Shown here one piece after another: positions 1 through 6,279 of a stretch of DNA of 13,211 nucleotides; position 1 is the first letter of the stretch; every line of letters begins with the position of its first letter. The translations under genes and the position numbers were made by a program. Origin of the DNA: an uncultured Lachnospiraceae bacterium (lineage in GTDB: Bacteria > Bacillota > Clostridia > Lachnospirales > Lachnospiraceae). Location: the NCBI GenBank assembly GCA_910586725.1, contig CAJUJL010000059.1:1-13211 (forward strand), in the 5' to 3' direction. A model generated the notes under the pieces. It did not search any database and was not told the DNA's origin. It saw only the letters and a list, made by a program, of their open reading frames with translations.

Positions 1-63
1 GACGGAGGTTTCCGGCTCATTCTTATTTTTATATACAAACGCGACGGCTCTCGGCTCATTCAT
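1..63 (-). CDS. 5' end of an unrecognised gene, cut by the window edge
   Basis: An ATG at 63-61 opens a frame that stays open to base 1 and reads MNEPRAVAFVYKNKNEPETS then V. Its ATG overlaps the TGA stop of the gene before it (TGATGA), the usual arrangement for translationally coupled genes, so it is probably the third gene of the small minus-strand operon. Only 21 residues are visible and no family is recognisable. A second ATG at 59-57 lies in another frame and gives a less protein-like reading, so the 63-61 start is preferred. Confidence 0.5.
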   Translation of the reverse strand, partial: MNEPRAVAFVYKNKNEPETSV

Positions 64-437
64 CAATATTCGATACACGGCTTCAGCAAAAAGCTTTCGT
101 CCTTGTACAAAAGCAGAAACCACCCCGGCTGGTTTAGGAGGCCGCTGAATCTGATCAATGGGTGATCGTTGATTGTAATGTCCCCGGGCTCGCCCACATG
201 GCCCTGCTCCTCCGAATCGGAGCCAGTCAAAAATTTTCCACTCTCACGATTGTAAAGCTCCGTCTGAATAGACACAATCGGCTTTTCATTCACAAAATTC
301 GCATGGCATTCCATAGTTATCATTTTTTTCCCGTCATGCCGCACCCGTTCAATCGCCATCTTATCTATATTGCCTATGGCATATTCTTTCGGCTCACCCT
401 GCCTCCTTCGGGCCGCATCCCTCCTCTTCGCATTCAA
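63..437 (-). CDS. Unrecognised protein of 124 aa (136 aa if an upstream ATA start is used)
   Basis: No family is recognised. The N-terminus is very basic (NAKRRDAARRRQGEPKEY), followed by what look like beta strands and a hydrophobic stretch (GWFLLLYKDESFLL); there are no membrane segments. The first conventional start is TTG at 437-435, which lacks a convincing ribosome site. The same frame runs 12 codons further upstream (IKKVYPAVYRAI) to an ATA at 473-471, sitting just after GGAGGTGAGG and overlapping the stop of the preceding 45-aa gene as ATAA. One G-to-A change from ATGA would explain this, so the original product probably began MKKVYPAVYRAI and the start has decayed, or ATA is used weakly. 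The stop TGA overlaps the next gene's ATG. The reading frame is intact and probably real; the function is unknown. Confidence 0.65.
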   Translation of the reverse strand: MNAKRRDAARRRQGEPKEYAIGNIDKMAIERVRHDGKKMITMECHANFVNEKPIVSIQTELYNRESGKFLTGSDSEEQGHVGEPGDITINDHPLIRFSGLLNQPGWFLLLYKDESFLLKPCIEY

Positions 438-469
438 TATGGCTCTGTAGACAGCCGGGTAAACCTTTT

Positions 470-607
470 TTATGCCTCCTCACCTCCCAGGCGCTCCAGA
501 ACAAAGGAAAGATGCTCTTCTCTCGTATAATCATGCTTTAGAAAGCCTTTATTCTTTCTGGCCTCTTCCAATAGCTTCCTGTCTCTTTCCGGTAAAAATC
601 CATACAT
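470..607 (-). CDS. Small 45-aa charged protein, first gene of the minus-strand operon
   Basis: The frame begins MYGFLPERDRKLLEEARKNK and ends ERLGGEEA, 45 residues followed by TAA. AAGGAG lies 6 bases before the ATG, and an extended -10 promoter sits about 45 bases upstream, so expression signals are good. The product is highly charged and predicted helical, with no signal peptide or membrane segment. Its 3' end carries GGAGGTGAGG, which would serve as the ribosome site of the next gene, and its stop overlaps the presumed start of that gene. This supports a coupled operon. I do not recognise the family. The size and basic/acidic mix are typical of small accessory proteins of mobile elements. 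Confidence 0.6.
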   Translation of the reverse strand: MYGFLPERDRKLLEEARKNKGFLKHDYTREEHLSFVLERLGGEEA

Positions 608-652
608 TTCTATTCTCCTTCCTTATTTTGTTTATTCTGCATATTTTTTCTA

Positions 653-661
653 ATTATATCA
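653..661 (-). promoter_or_regulatory. Extended -10 promoter for the 607-to-1 operon
   Basis: On the minus strand the sequence reads TGATATAAT, a perfect TATAAT (658-653) with the TGn extension. No good -35 lies 16-18 bases upstream, which the extended -10 could compensate for. It lies between the HepT terminator and the 45-aa gene. Confidence 0.5.
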
Positions 662-760
662 TATATTTACTGTGTTTTTTTACAAAATTTTTCATAGATC
701 AAAGAAAATTTTACGGCATGGATTTCCGGTCATTTCGTTTATCTGAAAATCCATATTTCA

Positions 761-804
761 AAAAAAGCACAGAACAAAATGAAATTTTTGTTCCGTGCTT
801 TTTG
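761..804 (-). terminator. Rho-independent terminator after mntA-hepT
   Basis: A long inverted repeat pairs AAAAAGCAC and GAACAAAA (762-779) with TTTTGTTC and GTGCTTTTT (786-803), with one mismatch and a 6-base loop. On the minus strand it ends in a run of T and starts 14 bases after the hepT stop. Both arms are A/T-tailed, so it could act in either direction, but there is no plus-strand gene upstream of it. Confidence 0.85.
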
Positions 805-817
805 ATAAAAAAGATCA

Positions 818-1225
818 CTAAGACGTTTCCAATAATGCAAGAACTTTTTGCTCAAATTCAAAAAAAAGATCCAAAAACCTGCCCCGAATCTCTTCACACC
901 AGGTCTTTATGGACGTTTCATCGTAATCATGCGTAAGTTCATTGCGTACAGACAGCATTTCCAGCCATGCCGGATCCTCAATCAAATCGGCTTTGAACGA
1001 CTGCTTTAAAACCTCCTTGGGAGATCCTGTAACAAAATTTGTAATCGCATAATGCTGGATCAGAATATCTTTCATAAGCTTCCATGCCAGTTCAAACGTA
1101 ATGCCAAACTTCGCCCCGGTTCCGCTTAAAACAAAAGAATCCTGCATGTCCCTTTCTCTGGCTTCTGACAATGCGCGAAGCGAACGCTGATAACTTTCAA
1201 ACCGCTTCATATATTTTTTTTCCAT
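818..1225 (-). CDS. hepT: HepT-like HEPN toxin / nucleotidyltransferase substrate-binding protein (HI0074 type)
   Basis: This 135-aa all-helical protein matches the HI0074/NTase substrate-binding family, the HEPN half of MNT/HEPN pairs. The motif RNELTHDY has the RX4HXY form (R94, H99, Y101). In characterised HepT toxins, R and H form the RNase active site and the tyrosine is the residue AMPylated by MntA. The conserved segment FELAWKLMKD lies at 44-53. The chosen ATG at 1225 (MEKKYMKRF) follows GGAGG (1242-1238) with a rather long 12-base gap; a second ATG at 1210 has no ribosome site. The gene starts 29 bases before the end of mntA, the overlap expected for this family. The motifs are intact, so the toxin is probably active unless modified. 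What is not visible is whether the RNase acts on tRNA, as in some relatives. Confidence 0.9.
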   Translation of the reverse strand: MEKKYMKRFESYQRSLRALSEARERDMQDSFVLSGTGAKFGITFELAWKLMKDILIQHYAITNFVTGSPKEVLKQSFKADLIEDPAWLEMLSVRNELTHDYDETSIKTWCEEIRGRFLDLFFEFEQKVLALLETS

Positions 1226-1478
1226 ATGATTTAATATCCTCCAAAAGACTTTGATTTTTACAGGCATCGAGATTCAGCAGATCGATCGTGTACAATGTTT
1301 TTATTTCATCAATTGATTCCGAAAAACCGTCAAAATCGCAAATGCCGGATACGGCAATGTCGATGTCGCTTTTTTTCAGATGCGTTCCTTTTGCCCTTGA
1401 ACCGTATAAAATAACTTTTTTTGCAGAAAACCGCTTGCATATCTGTAAAATTTCCTCTATTACTTGTTCTGCCGGCAT
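1197..1478 (-). CDS. mntA: MntA-like minimal nucleotidyltransferase antitoxin (HI0073 type)
   Basis: The 93-aa protein is a stand-alone MNT-fold nucleotidyltransferase. The signature GSRAKGTHLKKSDID fits GSX10DXD, giving G26-S27 and metal ligands D38 and D40; D66 in YTIDLL is the likely third carboxylate. In type VII toxin-antitoxin systems this enzyme transfers AMP from ATP to the tyrosine of the HepT RX4HXY motif and so silences the toxin. The start was set at ATG 1478 because GGAGG lies 6 bases before it; an in-frame ATG at 1496 has no such site. It is the first gene of a two-gene operon, overlapping hepT by 29 bases, with a near-consensus promoter about 40 bases upstream. No residue needed for activity is missing. 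Confidence 0.92.
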   Translation of the reverse strand: MPAEQVIEEILQICKRFSAKKVILYGSRAKGTHLKKSDIDIAVSGICDFDGFSESIDEIKTLYTIDLLNLDACKNQSLLEDIKSYGKKIYEAV

Positions 1479-1511
1479 AAGCCACCTCCGCTGCATCGTT
1501 TATCTTCCGTA

Positions 1512-1541
1512 AGTATAACAAACCCGCTTTCACTCTGTCAA
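1512..1541 (-). promoter_or_regulatory. Promoter of mntA-hepT
   Basis: On the minus strand, TTGACA (1541-1536), an 18-base spacer and TATACT (1517-1512) form a strong housekeeping-type promoter. The predicted transcript starts near 1505, about 27 bases before the mntA ATG. Confidence 0.8.
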
Positions 1542-1637
1542 CGAACGCTCCCGCTGACAAAGACATATGCCTCTGAAAGAATTGAAATGATTCGTTCTAC
1601 AAATGCTAAGTTAAGACACTTTGTCACAAAGGGTGGA

Positions 1638-1666
1638 TGGACAACTACAAAAGAATGCGCTATACT
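1638..1666 (+). promoter_or_regulatory. Promoter of the 1719 gene
   Basis: TGGACA (1638-1643), a 17-base spacer and TATACT (1661-1666) form a near-consensus promoter on the plus strand, about 50 bases before the ATG at 1719. It is divergent from the mntA promoter. Confidence 0.7.
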
Positions 1667-1718
1667 TAATTTCTAAATAAGCTGATTATTCGTAATCGGA
1701 AAGTTGTGGAGGCATCTC

Positions 1719-1886
1719 ATGGATTTACTTATATTTGAAAAATTTAAAAATGAATGCTGCCAGAATTTACCAATGGCTGTTGATAAAATACTAAGTACCG
1801 GCAAACATGAAAAGCGTTGTGCAATTGGGCTGATTACCACTGATGATTTTTACGGGTTTCTGATAATATCAAAAACACCCGCTTAA
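1719..1886 (+). pseudogene. Short 55-aa frame, probable truncated N-terminus of a DUF4303-like protein
   Basis: The ATG at 1719 has GGAGG (1708-1712) six bases upstream and a good promoter, so the 5' end is a proper gene start. The product begins MDLLIFEKFKNECCQNL and runs to CAIGLITTDDFYGFLIIS before stopping. The pattern of an N-terminal helix followed by a strand ending in TTDDFYG resembles the start of DUF4303-type proteins, which are normally much longer. The family call is from memory and weak. Proper expression signals joined to an abrupt end suggest the 3' part was lost when the neighbouring reverse transcriptase module arrived or by later rearrangement, with the junction near 1865-1890. 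An intact small protein cannot be excluded. Confidence 0.45.
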
Positions 1887-2020
1887 ATCCCGCCTTCCCC
1901 AAAAAGAGTTTTCTCAAATCTATTTGCTGTAGCATTTTTATTGTTTGCTCTTTGATAATTGTAATGGCTATATTTTTACACTCCTTTGCAACGGGGATAA
2001 AACTGTCTGAACTTAAAATT
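1887..2020. other. Gene-free stretch at the 3' end of the reverse transcriptase operon
   Basis: This AT-rich interval lies between the convergent 1719 frame and the reverse transcriptase gene. I see no convincing hairpin with a T-run for either strand. On minus, a frame shifted from the reverse transcriptase stays open from the stop region to about 1842 and reads in a protein-like way (KECKNIAITIIKEQTIKMLQ), but it has no start codon and may be a remnant or chance. Confidence 0.3.
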
Positions 2021-5000
2021 TTATACCAAATTCCCTTTTAAAATTTCAAACTGCTCTGCATCAAGTTCCGTTTTTTCAGCCACATGCAATTTTATTACTA
2101 TTTCTGTTTTATAAAAATTATTGTTCATTCTATTTAAATATGCTCTTAAAGCAGCAAACTCCGCAAGCAAATACTCGTTTTTCTTGGCAAACCATTTACA
2201 CAAAAAATTACATTTTTCACTCTCACATTTTTCTCCACAATTTATATGAAATCCCTCCAAAGAAACAGATTCTGTGTCAAGCGCTCCAAATTTACATTTC
2301 TTATCATTTTTTATCTGAGATAATTGCGACATATCAACATTAATAAGTAAAATAATTTTTTCCTCTATTTGCCCCGGCTTTAACGGAGATTTTGATGAAT
2401 CAAGTATACGATATTCTGTCTTCAGCTCATATCCTTTCGTTAATAAATGTGAAATCCAATGGAAAGCAGAAATACTGGACATTTGTTCTATGTTATGGCT
2501 TAGAATCGGCTTAGATACCCTGTAACTGCTCATATCAAGCAAATCTGCTATTCGCAGCAATATTTTATCGTACTTTAAACTGACGAGTTTATCTTTTGCA
2601 ACCGATTTCACATGATAAACATCCTCCACTCTTTGTCCATGAGCAATTGCAACCTCTGCGACAGTTTCCCTTAAACAAACATCCAAAAAACTCAAATCAT
2701 TTCTGTTCCGAATTTCACAAGCGCTGTCTACCGCATGTTTGCTCCTAACCTCGTTTTCAAAAAATCCGTCTACCTTTTTATAAAATCTTATTAAAAGATT
2801 CTTAATCGCAAGAATGTCTCTTTCTTTCTCATCGTCAAGTTCTTTAAGATATTCCATGCCGATTTTATCAGCAGCATCATGATCTGTTAAAAAACAATCC
2901 GTTGATGGTATCTTTACCATTGATATATCATGCAAATAACATGCAATAAAAAGAATATAATAATCGTAATCAGATATTTGTATATAATCAATTGCTTTTA
3001 TTATTTTCAAAATGTTTTTTATCAAATCAACAGCGTGTTCCTGGTTATGTAATGTATAAAAATATAAGTATTTTGATCCATTTTTCCAAACATCGCATGT
3101 ATATTGATGAACAAGCAAAAGATTGTCTACTAATTTTGGATGTTTTACAAAAATGCCAAACGCATCCAATACCTCCAGGATCGTATTGTCAATTTTTATT
3201 TGATTTTTTTCTTCAGATAAATCCAGATGAAATTCCTTGTAATCTTTCTCTGAAAACAGCTTACTTCTTAAAAAGACTAATGCTCTTACTTCTCCATAAT
3301 TTAAATGCCTTCTCGATTTTTTCATTAAATTGAACTGATCATTTATCTGGACACGAAACAGCTGAGAATAAATAGCGTTTAAAACCATTCTTTTCATTTC
3401 ACATGAGCTGTTATCTACATAACGAATCATTTCTAAAAACTCCTTTGTAAATAAATTCGTTTCTTCTAATAAATTATCCCACTTATAATTCTTGATGGTA
3501 TTATCAATAAATTTATAAACAATGCCCATATGTGACTTAGCATATTTTTTATATCGATTCTCCACTATTCTTCCAATAGTAAAATATTTATCTGTGTACT
3601 CCTGTATTTCCTTCTCCTCTTCTATGAACCATTTAAAAGATGTATATATGTATGAAGATTCTCTATTATCAAAACCAAAAATTTTATTATTTACTCCTAC
3701 TATATAATCTCTAATTTCTTGCAAATTTTCATCATCAAAATTGCTTTTAATGCACAAAGACAAATACTCACTCCAAATATCCTGCTTATACAATTTAAAA
3801 AAATCTTCAAGAAAGGATTTGTCTTCTAACGATATAGCAATTTTTTTTAAATTAAGATTTTTATCATTCTTTTCAATATCTAATTTAAGCTTTCTATATT
3901 TAAAAAATTTTAAGTATCGAGACAATTTTACTCTATAATTTTCTATTTTTTCCTGTTCGATCAGATCATCTGCATGGATACTTTTACAGCGTTCAGATAA
4001 AATTTCCTGTTCTTGTTGAATCGCCTTGACTAAAATATCCATTTTCCTGTTCATATTATTATCTTCTTCGTCAGAATATGTGGTAAACAACTCAAATCCA
4101 ATCTGCGACACCTCTCTGCTTAACGATTTTAAATATATTTCCCCATCTTTTGCTTTCCCTATATCAGAAAATGTGCTCTTGCCAGAAATATCATGCACTT
4201 TAATATCAAATTCATTTTGGACAATGAATGAGTTCATGTTATCATTATAAATCCGAAAAAAATCATCCTCGCTTTCTTCGACATATTTTTTACATAACAT
4301 ACTTATTTCTTTATTTATTGCACTTAATTTTTCTCCAAATTCCTTTTCTCCTGCAATATCATTTGTAAAAATAACCGAATCATCTACATAGAAAAGACTA
4401 ACGCCTTTAAAAATTTTCTCAAAAATTTTTCCCACTTCTATCATGCAAATATTTCCAAAGAAATAAGATTGCGGTAACCCTTGCGGAATCCCCTTTGAAA
4501 AAAAGTCACCGCCTGGAATCAAGTTTCTGTAGTATAAGTCTTTTGTGTTATCAGATAAATTTTCTATCTTGCAAATTAGAAGTTTGATCAGCATTATTTT
4601 ATACAATTCTAATTCGGCATCGACTATCGTTACAGGCAATAAAGATAGAATGTAATGGTATAACATTTGTGGATTTACAGATGGGAAAAAATTTTCCAGA
4701 TCCAAATCCACTTCATATTTATACTCATGTGTTTTATGATAATGTTCTAACAATTCATTGGCTTTTTGGGTATATTTTTTATATTGCTTCTTCCACGGTT
4801 TAAATAACTCTTCTGGTTTTAATGATACTCTATTTCCGTAAAAATTACTTGGAATCAATCTACTTATATTAGATAACGTCATTGGTTTTTGATCGGTATT
4901 GAATTCGTAAATAAACATATTAAGCATGGAAACCAATGCAATCTGGCTGACCAACTCTGTTGTATGTAAAGGTCTGAACTCTGCTTTTCCCTTCTCTGCC

Positions 5001-5275
5001 TTTTTAGGCTTAAAAAAGACCTTCGCCTTGACAAAAATATCGGAGTTTAAAATCAAATCTAAAAGGCATTTTCTTACATCTGTGATTACTGTCAATATCT
5101 CATCTTCATTAAATTTATCTTTTAACTTTTCCAGCTTGATTTTGTCCTTTTCTGATAATAATTCTTTATTGAAAATATAAGAATCCAAAGAATAAATAGA
5201 CAGATATATATTACTGTCACTCATCAAAATCTTATATGCTGATGTTTTTTCAAATTTCGCTGCTTCCTCTATCAT
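2021..5275 (-). CDS. Reverse transcriptase - HD phosphohydrolase fusion, candidate anti-phage RT effector
   Basis: This 1084-aa protein has an N-terminal reverse transcriptase domain (about 85-400). FRPLHTTELVSQIALVSML (100-118) fits the RT1 region, DLENFFPSV (192-200) carries the first catalytic Asp D192, KGIPQGLPQSYFFGN (261-275) is the PQG motif, and YVDD (296-299) gives D298 and D299. A long charged helical region fills about 400-690. An HD domain follows (about 735-945): HNQEH (743-747), LHD (H782-D783), AHG (H879) and RIADLLD (D911) give the expected ligands. It resembles the HD modules fused to HSP90-like ATPases in bacterial conflict proteins. A cluster C1013, C1017, C1022, C1026 near the end could bind zinc. 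No maturase, X/thumb or integrase parts are seen, so it is not a group II intron protein and looks like a UG/Abi-type defence RT. I cannot place it in a known UG or DRT group. The ATG at 5275 has GGGGAG 8 bases upstream and overlaps the preceding stop as ATGA; an upstream in-frame TTG at 5296 is less likely. Confidence 0.9.
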   Translation of the reverse strand: MIEEAAKFEKTSAYKILMSDSNIYLSIYSLDSYIFNKELLSEKDKIKLEKLKDKFNEDEILTVITDVRKCLLDLILNSDIFVKAKVFFKPKKAEKGKAEFRPLHTTELVSQIALVSMLNMFIYEFNTDQKPMTLSNISRLIPSNFYGNRVSLKPEELFKPWKKQYKKYTQKANELLEHYHKTHEYKYEVDLDLENFFPSVNPQMLYHYILSLLPVTIVDAELELYKIMLIKLLICKIENLSDNTKDLYYRNLIPGGDFFSKGIPQGLPQSYFFGNICMIEVGKIFEKIFKGVSLFYVDDSVIFTNDIAGEKEFGEKLSAINKEISMLCKKYVEESEDDFFRIYNDNMNSFIVQNEFDIKVHDISGKSTFSDIGKAKDGEIYLKSLSREVSQIGFELFTTYSDEEDNNMNRKMDILVKAIQQEQEILSERCKSIHADDLIEQEKIENYRVKLSRYLKFFKYRKLKLDIEKNDKNLNLKKIAISLEDKSFLEDFFKLYKQDIWSEYLSLCIKSNFDDENLQEIRDYIVGVNNKIFGFDNRESSYIYTSFKWFIEEEKEIQEYTDKYFTIGRIVENRYKKYAKSHMGIVYKFIDNTIKNYKWDNLLEETNLFTKEFLEMIRYVDNSSCEMKRMVLNAIYSQLFRVQINDQFNLMKKSRRHLNYGEVRALVFLRSKLFSEKDYKEFHLDLSEEKNQIKIDNTILEVLDAFGIFVKHPKLVDNLLLVHQYTCDVWKNGSKYLYFYTLHNQEHAVDLIKNILKIIKAIDYIQISDYDYYILFIACYLHDISMVKIPSTDCFLTDHDAADKIGMEYLKELDDEKERDILAIKNLLIRFYKKVDGFFENEVRSKHAVDSACEIRNRNDLSFLDVCLRETVAEVAIAHGQRVEDVYHVKSVAKDKLVSLKYDKILLRIADLLDMSSYRVSKPILSHNIEQMSSISAFHWISHLLTKGYELKTEYRILDSSKSPLKPGQIEEKIILLINVDMSQLSQIKNDKKCKFGALDTESVSLEGFHINCGEKCESEKCNFLCKWFAKKNEYLLAEFAALRAYLNRMNNNFYKTEIVIKLHVAEKTELDAEQFEILKGNLV

Positions 5276-5772
5276 TCTGTAATCTCCCCAATCCAATCTA
5301 TAAAATCATTGCATATTTGATCAACACGATCACTTAATAACTTCTCATCTTGTATTACTTCATATTCCTGCAAAAAAAGAAACTCCTTTTCTGCAAACTG
5401 TAAATTTGCCTTTATTTGTATCTTATTATTGCATACCATACGTTCCCTTATATTTTTGCTGTTTGAAATTTCTCCATTTTCTGTTGCATATATCCAAAAT
5501 TGATCTATTATAAGAACCAATTCCAGGTTACTCGCACCGGAAACAATCTTTTTGCATAGTTCTACAAACACTTGATTTTTTAATTGAACATACTTTCTAA
5601 ATCTTGCAAACTCCTGACAAAATTTCTCTAAATACGTTTCATTATACTTATAATCCTCATTTGAATATGTCAGGTATTGTGAAAATAATCTTATCTGATT
5701 CGCAAATACTTCTGAATCAAATTCCAGTTCCGCAATATCCTGAATAAATTTTAATTGCCTGTTATCTTCCAT
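5272..5772 (-). CDS. 166-aa helical partner of the reverse transcriptase-HD protein, unrecognised
   Basis: No family is recognised. The product is predicted almost wholly alpha-helical and rich in Glu, Lys, Asn and Phe, with no signal peptide, membrane span or enzyme motif. Hydrophobic residues recur at helical spacing (for example LELVLIIDQFWIYA, 83-96), as in a protein-binding bundle. It is the first gene of the operon, and its TGA overlaps the ATG of the reverse transcriptase gene (ATGA), so the two are almost certainly co-translated and likely work together as subunit, antitoxin-like restrainer or phage sensor (inference). The ATG at 5772 has an AAAGGG-type site about 7 bases upstream; an in-frame TTG at 5799 has none. 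Base composition matches the AT-rich reverse transcriptase gene. Confidence 0.8.
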   Translation of the reverse strand: MEDNRQLKFIQDIAELEFDSEVFANQIRLFSQYLTYSNEDYKYNETYLEKFCQEFARFRKYVQLKNQVFVELCKKIVSGASNLELVLIIDQFWIYATENGEISNSKNIRERMVCNNKIQIKANLQFAEKEFLFLQEYEVIQDEKLLSDRVDQICNDFIDWIGEITE

Positions 5773-5792
5773 TGTTTTTCCCTTTTTCAATT

Positions 5793-5842
5793 TTACCAAT
5801 CGCTTTATAACAGTATCAAACTGTCAAATATGCAATCGGTAA
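5793..5842 (-). promoter_or_regulatory. Nested inverted repeats in the leader of the reverse transcriptase operon
   Basis: An outer pair, TTACCAAT (5793-5800) with ATCGGTAA (5835-5842), makes an 8-base stem with one G-U pair on the minus-strand RNA. It encloses a second perfect pair, ACAGT (5810-5814) and ACTGT (5820-5824), around ATCAA. On the minus strand TTGCAT, a 20-base spacer holding the inner palindrome and TATAAA follow in order, so the site could be an operator within a long-spacer promoter, or an RNA fold. The function is uncertain; the repeats are directly visible. Confidence 0.45.
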
Positions 5843-5918
5843 CTTTTGTATTCTTTATTTTTTATCAAATATTTATCCTGTTCCAAATCAAAAAAGCTTT
5901 ATTTCACTCAATTCTTTT

Positions 5919-5949
5919 AAAAAATCCCCATCAAAAATGATGGGGATTT
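5919..5949 (-). terminator. Perfect 12-bp stem terminator on minus, between the start-less frame and the reverse transcriptase operon
   Basis: AAATCCCCATCA (5922-5933) and TGATGGGGATTT (5938-5949) pair perfectly around a 4-base loop. On the minus strand the stem is followed by six T (5924-5919). It lies 33 bases after the stop of the 5983-6261 frame and about 145 bases before the 166-aa gene. It therefore separates the two minus-strand units, so the reverse transcriptase operon needs its own promoter within 5773-5918. Confidence 0.85.
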
Positions 5950-5982
5950 ATGGACGAACTATGCTTCTTATACCCCGTCGCA

Positions 5983-6261
5983 TCACAAACGGCAAACATT
6001 TACATCTATCCACAGTATAGCAGAATAACAAGAAAACGCAACAATTTTTTTCAAAATTACCATATAATTTTTTTCTTCTGTTTTCTTCTCCCTATTTTTG
6101 AACATAATTTCAACTTTCCTTTTTTCTCCTGCCCCCTTTTGCATACATTCCTGGAACAAAGACCATGCATACTGAAAACCAAGCTGAAATAAAAGTTCAT
6201 CATTTCTGGAACAATAATTTAAAATATAATCTTCTAACTTCCGATAACTCTCAAAATCTAA
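5983..6261 (-). pseudogene. Protein-like 92-codon frame without a usable start codon
   Basis: The frame reads LDFESYRKLEDYILNYCSRN and continues through DELLFQLGFQYAWSLFQEC to a basic region and a TGA at 5983. AAGGAG (6270-6265) lies six bases before the first shown codons and a strong terminator follows the stop, so both gene ends are preserved. The codon at the expected start position is TTA, with no ATG, GTG or TTG in frame until an internal ATG (MQKGAGEK). The simplest reading is a small gene whose start codon has been lost. The N-terminal 40 residues look like a conserved helical protein; the family is not identified. It diverges from the Cro/CI-type gene across an operator-like palindrome, suggesting a former regulator-partner pair. 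Confidence 0.45.
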
Positions 6262-6279
6262 TTTCTCCTTCTATTTTTC

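Noticed and set aside
162..936. Plus-strand frames of 122 and 154 codons across the small-gene operon and terminator
   Set aside because: They run antisense to better-supported minus-strand genes, cross the hairpin at 761-803 and have no ribosome sites.
1842..2020. Minus-strand frame after the reverse transcriptase stop with a protein-like reading (KECKNIAITIIKEQ)
   Set aside because: It has no start codon and no recognisable family, overlaps the 1719 frame and may be a chance opening; kept only as a note in the interval entry.
2992..3333. 113-codon plus-strand frame inside the reverse transcriptase gene
   Set aside because: It lies wholly antisense to a well-supported coding region, has no ribosome site and reads as low-complexity hydrophobic sequence.
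2021..5275. Group II intron maturase or retron reverse transcriptase
   Set aside because: No maturase or HNH endonuclease part and no intron domain V-like fold is seen, and no msr/msd-like repeat pair lies next to the RT gene; the HD fusion and partner fit a defence RT better.
5821..5827. TTGACA at 5827-5822 (minus) as a standard -35 of the RT operon
   Set aside because: The only good -10 (TATAAA at 5809-5804) is 12 bases away, too close for a normal promoter.
5810..5841. CRISPR-like or tandem repeats around the RT operon leader
   Set aside because: The repeats are inverted and unique, not regularly spaced direct repeats with spacers.
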